NCBI GenBank assembly: GCA_905221605.1
Contig: CAJNDS010002190.1
Location: 1,425,288 to 1,489,287 of the forward strand
DNA length: 64,000 bases
Origin: Symbiodinium natans
Lineage: Eukaryota; Sar; Dinophyceae; Suessiales; Symbiodiniaceae
Direction: 5' to 3'
Of the stretch, positions 51,401 through 62,165 are shown in pieces. Within the stretch, counting starts at the first letter, position 1, and each line of letters starts with the position of its first letter. The notes under the pieces were generated by a model. It was not told the DNA's origin. It saw only the letters and a list, made by a program, of their open reading frames with translations, and did no database searches. The position numbers were made by a program, and so were the translations under genes.

Positions 51401-54250
51401 GCGGCCCTGGTCCGCATTTTCCTGCAGTTTGCGGCCGACATCAACCACCGAGATCCCAAAAACCGCACGGCCCTGCACGAGGCCATGGCCGGCGGCCACG
51501 AGCGTGCCGCCTGGGCGCTGCTCTCGGAGAAGGACGACCAGGGCCGGCCGCTCGCACAGCTGGCGCTCGAGGACCACGATGGCCTCACACCTCTGATGCA
51601 TGGCCTGCTTGCGGCGCGCGCCGCCGCGGATGGGACGGATGGGCAGGCTGCCTTCAATGCAGTTGCAGTTCTGGCGCAGCTCTCCGAAAAGGAGAGTCTA
51701 GTGGAGCAAGAGAAGAAACTTAAGGAGCTTGTCAAGGAGAAGCTGCTGGTCCAAAGGTCGGAGCTCATCGCCGCGGCCCGGGATGGCCACCCACGCGAGG
51801 TGCGAAGGTGGCTGGGGAAGCTCGCAAATCCCAACATTATGGATAGCAGCAGTGTGGACCCGTTGAGAGCAGCGATGACCGGCCACGCCAGCAACTCCGA
51901 GGATGTGGACCAAGTCGTTGAGCAGCTCTTGGATTTCCAAGCAAACCCAAACGCTGACCCTCTAAATGGAAGATCCCCCTTGGGCGAAGCCATTTTTCAG
52001 AACCGATGCCGATGCGTCCAGTTGCTCATCCAGTTTGGCGCGCTGCCCCTGGGATTTCCGGCTTCGCGGCTGTCGCACTATGTGCCGGAAGCTTTGCTAA
52101 CTGCCCAGTGCCAGCCGACCATACTACATGAGATCCTATCAAAGTTGCCAATTTTCGCGTGGTGGCACGAGAGCATTCCGGTGAGTAAGCTGTTGAACAT
52201 CCGACTGGAGGCCTGTGACTCAGGCGACCGCAATAGCCACAGCAGGCTCCAGGCACTGCACGAGTTTGCAGCAACCTTGCTGCTCGATGCGACTCCTGAG
52301 CTTCAGATCAGCTTCCTTTGCGTTCTCCAAGTGGTTTTGCAGACTGGCCTCTCGCCAGAGAGCATCCAAGTCCTTCAACGCAGTCCGGTTGTGAGAAAGG
52401 TTGTGGACGACCTCAACGAAGTCCATGTTGTCAAGGAACTGGCGGGTGCGGAAGCTGAAAAAGTTTTCTCAGTTGCTTTTTCCGAGACTCATCTGGCAAG
52501 CGGAAGCGCAGACGAGAAGGTGCGCGTCTATGATTCCGAAAAGTTCGAGCTAGTCAAGGTCCTGGATGATGCGGGCGGCAAAGTTTTTTCAGTTGCTTTT
52601 GCAGAGACTCATCTGGCAAGCGGAAGCGCAGACGCGAAGGTGCGCATCTACGATTCCGAAAAGTTCGAGCTAGTCAAAGTCCTGGATGATGCGGGCGACT
52701 GGGTTAGATCAGTTGCGTTTTCAGGGACTCACCTGGCAAGCGGAAGCGATGACAAGAAGGTGCGCATCTACGATTCCGAAAAGTTCGAGCTGGTTAAGGT
52801 CCTGGATGATGCGGGCGACTTTGTTAGATCAGTTGCTTTTTCAGGGACTCATCTGGCAAGTGGAAGCGATGACCAGAAGGTGCGCATCTACGATTCCGAA
52901 AAGTTCGAGCTAGTCAAGGTCCTGGATGATGCGGGCAAGGCCGTTTTCTCAGTCGCTTTTTCAGAGACTTATCTGGCAAGCGGAAGCGCAGACGCCAAGG
53001 TGCGCATTTACGATTCCTGCGAGTTCGAGCCAATCAAGGTACTGGATGTTGCGGGCCAATCTGTTGTATCACTTGCTTTTTCAGAGATTTACCTGGCAAG
53101 CGGAAGCGATGACGAGAAGGTGCGCCTGTACGACCTTCGCGATTTCCATTGTTTTCAGGACTTGAGAGGATCTGTCGCCGCTTTCTCAGGGGCAAGGCTG
53201 GCAAGTGGGGGAGTGAAGTTGGCCACTATTTACAAACTGGACACGGACATGACAATCAGCGGCTCACCGATTGCCAGCGCGAGTGCATGCAATCTGGCCT
53301 GCGCTGTAGCGGAGCAGTATGGGCATGCGACTGGAAAAGACTTTTCAGACAAGCTTAGCATCGAGTATGTTCACAAGCTAGGGAATACTGCGAGTGTGCG
53401 GGCGCTTGCCTTTTCAGAGACTCATCTGGCAAGCGCAAGCGATGACCAGAAGGTGCGCATCTACGATTCCGAAAAGTTCGAGCTAGTCAAGGTCCTGGAT
53501 GCGGGCGAGGTCGTTTTTTCAGTTGCTTTTTCAGGGACTCATCTGGCAAGCGGAAGCGCACACAACAAGGTGCGCATCTACGATTCCGAAAAGTTCGAGC
53601 TAGTCAAGGTCGTGGATGATGCGGGCGGCAAAGTTTTTTCAGTTGCTTTTTCAGGGACTCATTTGGCAAGCGGAAGCGATGACAAGAAGGTGCGCATCTA
53701 CGATTCCGAAAAGTTCGAGCTAGTCAAGGTCCTGGATGATGCGGGCGACTTTGTTAGATCAGTTGCTTTTTCAGGGACTCATCTGGCAAGTGGAAGCGAT
53801 GACAGGAAGGTGCGCATCTACGATTCCGAAAAGTTCGAGCTAGTCAAGGTCCTGGATGATGCGGGCGGCTGGGTTAGATCAGTTGCTTTTTCAGAGACTT
53901 TTCTGGCAAGCGGAAGCGGAGACGCCAAGGTGCGCATCTACGATTCCGAAAAGTTCGAGCTAGTCAAGGTCCTGGATGATGCGGGCGGCTGGGTTAGATC
54001 AGTTGCTTTTTCAGAGACTTTTCTGGCAAGCGGAAGCGGAGACGCCAAGGTGCGCGTCTACGATTCCGAAAAGTTCGAGCCAATCAAGGTCCTGGATGAT
54101 GCGGGCGACGCCGTTTTTTCAGTTGCCGTTTCAAAGGCTTTTTTGGCATTTGGAAGAAAAGCCAATGACTTTTCCAGAAGTCTAGCATTGTACGACATTA
54201 GCATTTTCGACAACTTGAAGATTCTGCAAGGCATGGTGTCAGCTGCCTAG
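48478..54250 (+). CDS. RelA/SpoT-like, ankyrin and double WD40-like propeller protein, seven exons
   Basis: Proposed exons: 48478-48540, 48698-48826, 49440-49520, 49926-50545, 50673-50799, 51039-51158, 51326-54250. All join in frame to give about 1,354 residues ending at TAG 54248-54250. N-terminus: helical, with an EF-hand-like GGVLSDHEVQALMADLG. Residues about 236-360: AFKYADAGG, YRLTDIVRATI, EFNDRYQKDLDGYRDLQLTI and VCELQLNT, resembling the catalytic fold of RelA/SpoT (p)ppGpp synthetases, whose EIQIRT motif matches ELQLNT. Then GHRDFEVRRELL and ankyrin-like units (about 385-620). From residue about 753: 14 WD40-like blades. Inference: a signalling or scaffold protein. Exon 1 and the start are the weakest part; exons 4-7 are strongly supported by frame and domain continuity. 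The protein starts at an ATG in GCCATGC context. Confidence 0.75.
48541..48697 (+). other. intron 1, GA-AG (tentative)
   Basis: CTGCAG|GAGAAGG ... GTGGCAG|GACCAG. The 5-base CAGGA occurs at both borders. The 3' half holds CCCTAGA/CCCTAAA/CCCTGAA units. The choice of GA donor is dictated by frame. Confidence 0.5.
48827..49439 (+). other. intron 2, GA-AG, containing an inverted-repeat element
   Basis: GCGCAGAAG|GACCC ... TTTAGACAG|GACCTGG, with AGGACC at both borders. Joining gives RRWAQK then DLAGATATVLSVN in one frame. Inside, 49308-49379 is a small palindromic element (AGGGAATGAGG / CCTCATTCCCG ends). Confidence 0.65.
49521..49925 (+). other. intron 3, GC-AG, TTTAGGG at its start and CCCTAAA at its end
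   Basis: AAGACCAG|GCCCCGG ... GCGCGTCAG|GTGCAGG. Joining gives HLQDQ then VQALRAALDVF in frame. TTTAGGG-type units fill 49556-49640 and about eight CCCTAAA units lie at 49758-49813, so the intron's two ends are complementary. Confidence 0.65.
50546..50672 (+). mobile_element. intron 4 formed by a family D element
   Basis: The sequence from CTTGCTAGCTAAGTGGTGCC to CTGGGCTACCAAG has family D ends and the family core (TCTTGGTTCAACGTTCCCTT, CCAAAAAAGGGTGCCTGTAT). The element's last two bases AG are the acceptor before GATTATCGAG. Frame requires a phase-2 donor, best met by CA|GACTC (GA). The exact donor is less certain than the acceptor. Confidence 0.75.
50800..51038 (+). mobile_element. intron 5, GA-AG, carrying a family A element with 8-bp duplication
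   Basis: GAAGGAGC occurs at 50796-50803 and 51035-51042, spanning both splice borders (GTGAAG|GAGCCC and GCGAAG|GAGCAC). Splicing restores YVKEHSGHRDFEV. The interior has family A sequence (AGGAGCCCCCCCTACTCATA, TAACTGGGGGCCCCTAA). Confidence 0.85.
51159..51325 (+). repeat. intron 6, GC-AG, made almost wholly of telomere-like repeats, with 9-bp duplication
   Basis: GCAGGCCGA occurs at 51155-51163 and 51322-51330. Between them lie about 15 TTTAGGG/TTTTAGGG/TTTATAGGG units, then 60 bases ending TCAGTCCTGGCAG. Splicing CAG|GCCGAG to GGCAG|GCCGAC gives KNLGQQADETLKKIL in frame. Confidence 0.88.
52441..54150 (+). repeat. fourteen WD40-like coding repeats of about 120 bp
   Basis: Unit of about 40 residues: VRSVAFSGTHLASGSDDKKV then RIYDSEKFELVKVLDDAGD. 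Thirteen clear blades plus one degenerate (about 53160-53390) make 14, which would suit two seven-bladed propellers. Bases are nearly identical between neighbours; units 12 and 13 are almost the same over 120 bases, showing recent duplication or conversion. Confidence 0.9.
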
Positions 54251-54550
54251 CCACGCCAAAGACGAAGCTGTGGCTGGCCTTCGGCTTTTATTAGAGTTAG
54301 GTCGGGGGGCTTCCCGCAGATGCCTGCACGTGACATCGCCATGACAAGGTCTGCTGGGGAAATGAAAGACATGAAGGGCATGCAGCTAAGAAGGTGTAAG
54401 CGCAGCATGGGGTTATCAAGTAGGCTTGCTTGCCGCATGACCCAGCGCGTGGGGGGTGTTAAGTCTCAGGACCCGAACTTCAGTTACTCTGAGAAGGATC
54501 CCGTAGTATACTGTGTATCATGAGTACATGCATCTTCCTTATAGCAGCAG
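54251..54550. other. 3' flank of the propeller gene
   Basis: About 300 bases of unique sequence after the stop. No poly(A) signal or motif recognised. Confidence 0.4.
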
Positions 54551-54710
54551 CCCAGTCACACCACAAGGCTCGCTCGAGGACATGGTGGTCGCGTATGAAG
54601 AGTTGGCCGCGCCCGAAGCGCAGCGCACAGGAGCCCATCGTCACAGCATTGATGCTTGCTTCAGGGCTCTCTTACAAGGCAACCTCTTGATTTGTAGCTT
54701 GGACCTTTAA
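54551..54710 (+). other. coding-like terminal exon
   Basis: After ATAGCAGCAG the plus frame reads GSLEDMVVAYEELAAPEAQR, then HRHSIDACFRALLQGNLLIC, ending TAA at 54708-54710. Protein-like composition with a good acceptor. It could be the last exon of a separate gene. No family recognised. Confidence 0.4.
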
Positions 54711-55553
54711 AGAATCAGATCTGAACCCCAAACCGTAAACCGACTGACTAACCCTAAAACCTAGGCCCTAGACCCGAAAGCCTCATGCACCCTACACCCT
54801 AAAGCCTAAACCCTTAACCCTCAACCCTAAACCTACACCCTAAAACCCTAACCCTAAACCCTAAACCCCTCGAAGCTCGGCCCTCATTCATGCCCGGACG
54901 TTCTTGGGTTCGGGGTTGGGTTAAGATCGTTGTTTAGGGTTTAGGGTTTAGGGTTTAGGGTTGGGTTTAGGGTTTACGAAATTGTTAAGGGTTTTTGCTT
55001 CTAGAAACTGTTTAGAGAGGCATCGGGACTTTGGGTGTTGAGCTGATTCCCTTCGACAATCCCCGAAGCTTCAACTACTACGCAACATGAAGGCCTAAAA
55101 TTCCACGAAACAGGAAGATGCAGACGGTTGCACTCACGTAGCCTATTGGAAAAGGGGTTGCAACAACAAGAGTTCTTATTGCCTGAAGTGGCAGGGTCAA
55201 CGTTGTTTGCTCCAGGATGTTTCCGTCCATTGTCGTCATGGCATGGAACACGAAATTCGCACAGTTAACATGTCGAGAAACCGCAGGCCAGCGCTCCCCG
55301 AATTCCCCGGGGCCTGCCACCAAAAATGAGGTACGCCCCAGAAAGCCTCAAAAGCAAAGCGCAAAAGCTTTAAGCTCTAAACCCTACAGCAATGCCTTTA
55401 TCTTCCGCGAGGGCTGCGAAGCCGGACCCTAGGATTCGAACCTGAAGAAACGGGACTTCGGGCCGAAATGCACATAGCACCCTGATGGCAGCTTGCCGAG
55501 CCTTCTGACCCCGTAGGTGGGTTCAGAGCTTAGGATGCAGCGTTGCGAATGGA
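54711..55553. other. telomere-like units and unique sequence
   Basis: CCCTAAA-type units at 54755-54870 and TTTAGGG units at 54937-54974. The remainder has short frames on both strands (55078-55323 minus, 55217-55432 plus) without motifs. Confidence 0.4.
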
Positions 55554-55668
55554 ATTTCCGAAATTGGGGGTTACCTTCTTGGGGGGTCCGTATGAAAAAG
55601 GGAATCCTGCTATTTAGGGTCTATATATTAGGGGCCCTTGATTTTTCGTAAATCCCCCACATCCCAAA
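55554..55668. mobile_element. family J-like element
   Basis: TTTCCGAAATTGGGGGTTACC at the left and GATTTTTCGTAAATCCCCC at the right resemble the ends of the ankyrin-gene intron (CCGAAACTAGGGGTACC). The interior is unrelated to the other copies. Confidence 0.55.
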
Positions 55669-55725
55669 GTAAGGATCCGACGTAGCCAAGAGCTAGGTGC
55701 CTTGGGCCTGCGGGGGCGGCTGTCA

Positions 55726-55974
55726 GGTTTGGCCAGTGGTGCTGGGCGGAGAGATGAACTGCTACCCGCTGCTCGGCTACGACGGGAAGGTCGCTTTGAC
55801 GAGACAACTTCCTAGGAACCCAGAGTAGGGCCCTGATTCCCTTTTTGTTGCGGGCTTAGGTTCCCTTGTAAGCCCCTTAATAACCAAAAGGGCACCTTTT
55901 TTTATTCCTAGGTTCCTCCGGGGTCTAGACGTCAGAAGTTCCCGGGCATCTACAAAGCTGAGGATGGAACATGA
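55726..55974 (+). CDS. two-exon gene fragment split by a family E element
   Basis: Exon 55726-55815 after CTGTCAG reads VVLGGEMNCYPLLGYDGKVA then LTRQLP; removing 55816-55928 joins it in frame to RQKFPGIYKAEDGT and TGA at 55972-55974. Donor GA, acceptor AG. No family recognised and the 5' part is not found, so the product is unknown. The in-frame join across the element is the main support. Confidence 0.5.
55816..55928 (+). mobile_element. family E element acting as an intron
   Basis: CCTAGGAACCCAGAGTAGGG at the left, CCTCCGGGGTCTAGA at the right. The core TTTTTGTTGCGGGCTTAGGT and AACCAAAAGGGCACC is shared with 46164 and 60784. CTAG occurs at both borders. Confidence 0.7.
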
Positions 55975-55996
55975 ATGATGTTGCACAGCAAAAAGG

Positions 55997-56084
55997 TGTG
56001 GTTTAGGGTTCAGGGTTTAGGGTTTAGGGTTTAAGGTTTAGGGTTTAGGGTTTAGGGTTTAAGGTTTAGGGTTTAGGGTTTAGG
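55997..56084 (+). repeat. TTTAGGG array, about 12 units with TTTAAGG variants
   Basis: A higher-order period of about 35 bases is visible: TTTAAGG recurs after every four canonical units. Confidence 0.9.
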
Positions 56085-56784
56085 GTGGGTAAAGTGATGT
56101 TCAGGGTGTAGGCGTCTGTACAATGAGGGCCCCCTTCCCCGTACCAAACTACTGGCAAGGCGATGGTTCCAGTTTAGGGGTAGTTCCTCTTCGATTGGAC
56201 TTGCAACCTAAGATAGAATACTTCTAACCAAAAAACTGGGGGGGTTGTGTCCTTGTCGGCAGAGTTTCTGTGAACCAAGTATGGGGCCCCTAGAATTCCA
56301 CTTATGGGTGGACGGCGCACTTGTCATCGGCGGCATCGTAGGATTTAGTGTCTATAGGGGCTAACTCAAGTTTAGGCTGCGGTATAGGGTTTCGGGAGGC
56401 TTGTTCGTAACAAGCGTAGGGGGGGCGTGGACAAATGCGGGCAGCGCTACGCTTCCTGTTTCTTGGTTGGGGTCTACCATGCACTTGTCAAGGGGTTGCA
56501 GCAGCACCCTGTCCCTTCGTCGGACCAACCTGGGATTCGCAGACCCCAAACAACGCACCTAAACCCTAAACCCCAATCCCCTACATAACCCTAAGCCGGC
56601 CTACCCTAAACTTAAGATTAGACTAGACCAAAACTTCCACTCGCCAGACGAGCCCACAGTTGCTTTCTGGCTGCAGGTTTCCCAACAACGGGACCTTTCG
56701 CATGCCGAGGACGGAGTTTGGCTTGGTACCTTGATACAGGAGCCTAAACTCCAGCGCGCTTCGTGCGAGCTGTGATTAAAACCT

Positions 56785-56890
56785 GCTAGTACCAGCATGG
56801 GGCATGGGCCATTGGGCCTTTTAATCCCCCTAACCAACCCTGTACAGGGCCTTGTTACCGGCTTATGGGGCATAATGCCCATGCTAGTAA
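56785..56890. mobile_element. element family H, copy 2
   Basis: CTAGTACCAGCATGGGGCAT at the left, ATAATGCCCATGCTAGTA at the right. The interior TTTTAATCCCCCTAACCAAC and CCTGTACAGGGCC matches copy 1. Confidence 0.82.
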
Positions 56891-57897
56891 ACTGACTCAT
56901 AAGTCCTGAAACCTAAGCTCGATGGAACATCCAGCTGAACCGTGTCCGGGTTTGCGACCTTGAGATGGTGACTTGATCCCCAAACCCCAAACCCTAAACC
57001 CTAAACCTTAAGTCCTAAACCGCTGTGGCTGCAGGGTTTTTGTTTGTGAGTCCTGCTAATAACAATTTGATGGGTATAATCACATATATATATAGATACA
57101 CATGTGGGGATATTAGGTATCAACATAATAAAAAAACCTAAAACCCCCTAACCCCCCCCCCCCCCTAAACCTCCAAAGCCACTAAGCCCCCTAAGGCCCT
57201 AAACCGCCCCAAAAAAACCCCTAAACCCCCCAATAAACCAAAAAAACGCGGGGAAGCTTCACAGATCTCCAACCGATGTAGCTAGGGCTGGGTTTCGGGT
57301 TTCTAGGGTTTGCAGTAGGCTTTGGGGTTTGGAGGGTTCCCCAATTCCTCAGACATCTGCTGCCACTTCATGGTCCTAGCCTGAATCCCTCAAACTCTCA
57401 AACCCTGAACCGTTGGACCCTCATTCTGACTCTCCCACCCTTACAAGGCTTAAGCCCTAAACCCTAAACCCTCAATCCTCAATCCCAAAACCCTAAACGT
57501 ACTTCCAGGCTCAAGGGTGTAGTTCATAAGGAAGGTTCTACAATGAATTAGCGAGTTGTTGAACTAGCACTCTCGCTTAGGTTACCTTCTTTACTTCCCG
57601 CTTTACTTTCAACGACCCATGAACAGTTCAAATACATCCTCAGACCCTAAGCCGTAAATCCCAAAGAGTCACACCCATCAAACCCTGAAACTCTCAAACC
57701 CTCAACACCTCAAACCCTCAACACCTCAAACCCTCCAACCCCTCCAACCCCTCCAACCCTCAAATTCTGAAGCACCAAGGCGCCCGCACTCGGCAACCTC
57801 AACATGACCTGGGTCCATCGCATCCCCACCTCGGCTTTGCTGAAGCTCAGGCTTCAAATTGTCCGAAGCTTCTGTTTCATTTTTTCCGGTTTGGTTG
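56891..57897. other. repeat-rich non-coding stretch
   Basis: Scattered CCCTAAA units (56980-57010, 57160-57240, 57455-57500), an AT patch at 57080-57110 and CCCTCAA/CCCTCCAA units at 57690-57770. At 57785-57850 a plus frame reads ALGNLNMTWVHRIPTSALLK, possibly an exon. No gene recognised. Confidence 0.4.
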
Positions 57898-57995
57898 GGG
57901 TTTAGGGTTTAGGGTTTAGGGTTTAGGGTTTAGGGATTTAGGATTAGGGTTTAGGGTTTAGGGTTTAGGGTTTAGGGTTTAGGGTTTTAGGGTTA
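57898..57995 (+). repeat. TTTAGGG array, about 13 units
   Basis: Canonical units with two GATTTAGG interruptions near 57933-57945. Confidence 0.95.
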
Positions 57996-58833
57996 GGGTG
58001 CAGCTTTGAACCACTGAAAGTTCAGCCACGCAGTTGCTTGTTGATGGTTCTTCTTCTGTGACTTTGTTTCAGGGGGCGGGGGTGAAATTAAGGACGCCCG
58101 ACCCCAGGGCCAAAGACGCCTGGGCTCGAAAGCACCTGGGACAGCAACTTTGTGCTTGCGGGTTGTAGAAGTTAGTCTTGTATTGTTTACGGCTTAGGGC
58201 TTAGGGCTTAGGGCTTAGGGCTTAGGGTTTAGGGGTAATATAGGTTCCAGGGTTTAGCAGGTAGACGTTACAAGGAATTGTGCTATGATGGGTTGTGAGG
58301 TTGGAGGGGTTGTAGGGGATCACAGGGGTTGTAGGGTTTAGAGCTTGGGCAATTTTTTGTTGCTTAGGGCGTGAAGACAGGCCTTCAACAGACTCGCCCC
58401 TAATGTTCTCCCCAATATGGCCCTTAATTATGCTACCTTAGGATCTTTACCAAGGGCCCCCAAAACGCAAGGGTACAGGCTTCAGGGTCCAAGGTACAAC
58501 GGTGCAACCCCTAGATGTCCGGGCTGGCGGGTCTCTCGGGTTTGAGAGTTTAGGGGGCTGTAAGTTTTTGTGGGGGGGTGCTAGGGGTTATCCGGGTTTG
58601 GCTTGCTTTGGAGCTTTTTTTTTTTCAGGGCTGTCGGGCGACGTGGAGTTGAGACTCGAGGTTTTTAGGGTTTCTGGTCTAGAGGCTTTCGGGCTTAGGG
58701 CAATACCGTTTCGGTCGTAGTGTTGGAGGGCGTGGGTGTTTCTCGGGGTTTCGGGTCTTTCTCTCAATGCCCCAATAGCCTCTTGAGTCGACAGGGCCCT
58801 GGCAATGGAGTCTCATGCAGACTGCAAATCTGA

Positions 58834-58902
58834 CAGGGTTTAGGGTTTAGGGTTTAGGGTTTAGGGTTTAGGGTTTAGGGTTTAGGGTTTAGGGTTTAGG
58901 GA
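58834..58902 (+). repeat. TTTAGGG array, about 9 units
   Basis: Clean array. The stretch 58000-58830 before it holds CTTAGGG units at 58190-58230 and otherwise only short frames without motifs. Confidence 0.95.
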
Positions 58903-59693
58903 TTCTGTCCTCCAAACCTGTGTGTTCAAGCTTCAAATCCCCTACGGCCATACGCTGGTTTGGGCTTTGACCCTTGTAGACCCCGTCAAACGAAGACCCT
59001 TTTGTTTTCCTATCCTTCACCAGGAACTCAGGAAGCTAACGTCAAAAACACCACGGAGCAAAGAACACCGTCCTGAGTACATTTTTTACCTCAACCAGGG
59101 TTCAGCCATTCACCCAGTCCGTTTGGCCCTATAACCCCTGTCCATTAACCCATTTTCCCAGTAGTAGAGTCAGACTGATTGGGTTAATGGGTTGATGGGT
59201 TGATAAGTTCATACGTCAGTGGTTCATACGTCAGTGTTTATCGGATCAACCTAATCATGGGACAAAACGATTAGGTCAAAGGTCCATCGGTTAATGTTTA
59301 ATGGGCCAAGGGGCCGACTCAGTCATAAGGCCAAAACGATCGGAATCATGGGTTAGCGGGCTCGTAGCCAGATCCAAGACCCAAGATTCAAGATTTCCAG
59401 GGAGACCTTACATCCAGAATCTTGGATCCTGCATTGTTCAACATTGGAGCCTCTGCTCATCAATCCGGAGCCCTAAGCCCTGAATCCCAAGCCTTATAAA
59501 GCCTAACCCCTAACCCCTGAACCCTAAACCTTCCCTAGAAAGCCCCAAGTACTCACGAAGATGCACTAAGCACCTCAAGGTACACTTAGGCGCTGCTAAG
59601 GGGTACTTGGGAGGCAACGCCCTGAAACCCCTAGTTAGCCCTAAACCCTCGAGCCTCAAACCCTAAACCTTAAGCCCTAAACCCTAAACCGCC
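58903..59693. other. unique sequence with short direct repeats
   Basis: TTCATACGTCAGTG occurs twice in tandem (59209-59237), and GGGTTAATGGG/GGGTTGATGGG repeats lie at 59177-59200. No gene recognised. Confidence 0.4.
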
Positions 59694-59779
59694 TAAAGCC
59701 TAAACCCTAAACCCTAAACCCTAAACCCTAAACCCTAAACCCTAAACCCTAAACCCTAAACCCTAAACCCTAAACCCTA
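59694..59779 (-). repeat. CCCTAAA array, about 12 units
   Basis: Directly upstream of the coding-like island at 59780. Confidence 0.95.
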
Positions 59780-59886
59780 CCTGGTAGATGTTGGGCCTGA
59801 GGCGCTATCCCTCGCGGAGGAGCGCCTCAGGAACGATCGCCGCTTCCGAGGTTCCGTGCCGAAGGATTCATTGTTTGGGGCCTAGA
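59780..59886 (+). other. coding-like island, possibly DUF4116-like repeat
   Basis: The plus frame reads LVDVGPEALSLAEERLRNDR, then RFRGSV, before TAG at 59884-59886. EALxxAxExLRxDR resembles the short helical repeat DUF4116, common in dinoflagellate proteins. One unit only, so the assignment is weak. Array on the left, TTTAGGG units at 59892 and beyond on the right. Confidence 0.3.
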
Positions 59887-60783
59887 GAGTGTTTAGGGTT
59901 TGGGTTGAGTTTAGGGTTCAGGGTTTAGGGTTTAGGGTTTAGGGTTTAGAGGGTTCACGGTTTTCGGGGTTACTTAGGGATACTTGCGAATGCTACTGGT
60001 TTTTTGCGCCAGAATTCCTAAGAAGCAGCTGGAATTATGTTTGTTTTGCTAGGGGTCCGAGTTCAGTTTAGCTTAGGGAGTGTCGGGAATGGAGGGTTTA
60101 GGGATTTTGGGGTTTAGGGTTTGAGGTTGTGGGTTTAGGGTTTAGGGATGTTGGGGTTAAGGGTTTGAGGTTTTGGGATTGAGGTGTTGGGTCTAGGGTT
60201 TTGGGGTTTTTGGGGTTTTTGGGTTTAGAAGAAGTGTTCAGGCTGCGTATTTTGGGGTTTACAGGCTTTCGGGTTGAGGGTTTAGAGTTATACCGCTTAG
60301 TTTTCAAGACATCAGGGTTTGGGGTCCCCTGTGGTGCATGCCCTTGTTTTTAGGTTCAGCAATCGTCTCTCTCTTTCAGCCCTAAACCCTAAACCCCATG
60401 AGGTAGCAATGTTACCATCCTAGAACTATAAATGTTACTGCTGCACTAGTAAGACAGGGCATCATGCAGTGGAAGACTTCTGCTGTAAGTCGGATTGCAA
60501 AGGTATACCCCTAACCCGAAAGCCTAAGCCCCACACCAGCACCCCAGCCCTACAGGCCCCTCAAGGCCCCTAAAGGCGGCTCACGGCCCCTAATTACAGG
60601 CCCAGAAGGGCCCTAAAGCCCCCGAGAGGCCCCATAAGGCACCCTATAAGCTCGAAGCCCGCAACCCTGTATAACCAAAACCCTGTAACAACCGATAATT
60701 CCCAGAAACCCAATAAGCCTGGGAAGCTCCATTTTTTTTGACCACCAAAAAAGCTCCATAAACCCTACTGTAAATAAAGGCTA

Positions 60784-60895
60784 CCTAGGACACAGGGTAG
60801 GCCCTTATTCCCTTTTTTAGGGTTTAGGTTCCCTTAGAAACTGCTGAAAACCGAAAAGGGCACCCTTGTTATTCCTAGGGTACTCTTGGATCTAG
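60784..60895. mobile_element. element family E, copy 3
   Basis: CCTAGGACACAGGGTAGGCC at the left, GGGTACTCTTGGATCTAG at the right. The core CTTTTTTAGGGTTTAGGTTC holds one telomere-like unit. Confidence 0.8.
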
Positions 60896-62079
60896 TGTCC
60901 CGAAACCCTAAACGCTAAACCCTAAACCCTGCATAAACCCGTAAATCTCTTGTAGGGCAGCTGAGTCTTTGGCAGGTTTGCGGGCAGTGGCTTCGCCAGA
61001 AATCCGATGCTTCCATCGCGGCGGCTCATCTGCCATTGCTTTGTTTGGGGTTTGGGGTTCAGGGTTTAAGGGTGGCTTAGGACTTGATTGGAACCCCAAA
61101 CCCCAAACTCCAAACTAAACCCTAAGCCCTGAACCGTAATCATTGGGTCACTGGTTCTAGGTGTTGGTCCTTTCTTATGGTCCTTTTTTGGGGGCGGGGG
61201 CCGTGTTGTGCTGTTTAGGCGCAGTGCTGGTACGCGAGGAAGTCTTTTCGGCCAGCTGCTTGCTTTTCTAGGAATGGTAAGCTTGAATTTTCGGTGCCTT
61301 AGGAATTAGAATGGTTTTTCTTTTTTTTTTGTGGGGGGGGGGGGGGGGGGGTTATTATGGTATAGTTGCTCAGGAACCATAAGGGAATACCAAGAGCAAT
61401 TAATTATTCCGCATCGGCGGGTGGGTCATGACTCCCGAGACGACTGAGGCAAAGTGCATTCCTTATGCCCTGAGAAAGCAGCCTTCGGTACTTGCTGTCC
61501 CATGGCCTTCCCTGCGTGCAGGCTTGCTCCAGGTATGTCATCTTCGTAGAAGCTTCTGGGACTTCGATCGTGAATGGCATGTGCTGCATATCAAAACCCG
61601 ACGCCTCTGAACCCCGAACCCCTTATCTAATTCTCATCCAGGCTCTGAAGCTCGAACCCCTTAACACTGAAACCCTAAACTCCTAAACCCTTGAGCCTAC
61701 AACTCTGGGTCCTAAAGCTAAAACTTGCCTGTCTGAAGGTATGGGTTCCAAGGTCACAGGGTGTGGGTTTTTCAGAATAGACCCTGAAGTCCTTTCAGAG
61801 TTTAGAGTTTAGGGTTCTTGCAGGGCTGGGGACTGTACTTATCCTAAACTTCAAGGGGCTGCAGCTGAGCGACCATTGACGCGACAGACCCTGCCAAAAC
61901 TAAACCCTAACCCCTAAACCCCCAAACCCCCAAACCCCTAAACCCCTAAACCCCTAAACCCCTAAACCCCTAAACCCCAACACCCTAACACCAGCACGAA
62001 GTGCCCGAGCCCAGGCACATCACCGCGCAGCTTTCCCTTTCCTGATGCTCGGACATCTCAATCCCAGACGCCTGGGAGT
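60896..62079. other. repeat-rich non-coding stretch
   Basis: A G run at 61331-61351, a CCCCTAAA/CCCCAAA array at 61905-61990 and scattered units elsewhere. Frames at 61404-61610 on both strands are short and carry no motif. Confidence 0.45.
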
Positions 62080-62165
62080 ATCCAAAAAGTAGATCCCCTG
62101 AAGGGTTCCTGTAGCCAACTCCAAAAAAGGAAACCTTATTATGACGTGGTTACTGGGCTACCAAG
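62080..62165. mobile_element. element family D, copy with shortened left arm
   Basis: The right end ACGTGGTTACTGGGCTACCA (ending 62165 with AG) and the core GTAGCCAACTCCAAAAAAGG are present. The left arm is short and diverged. Confidence 0.7.
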
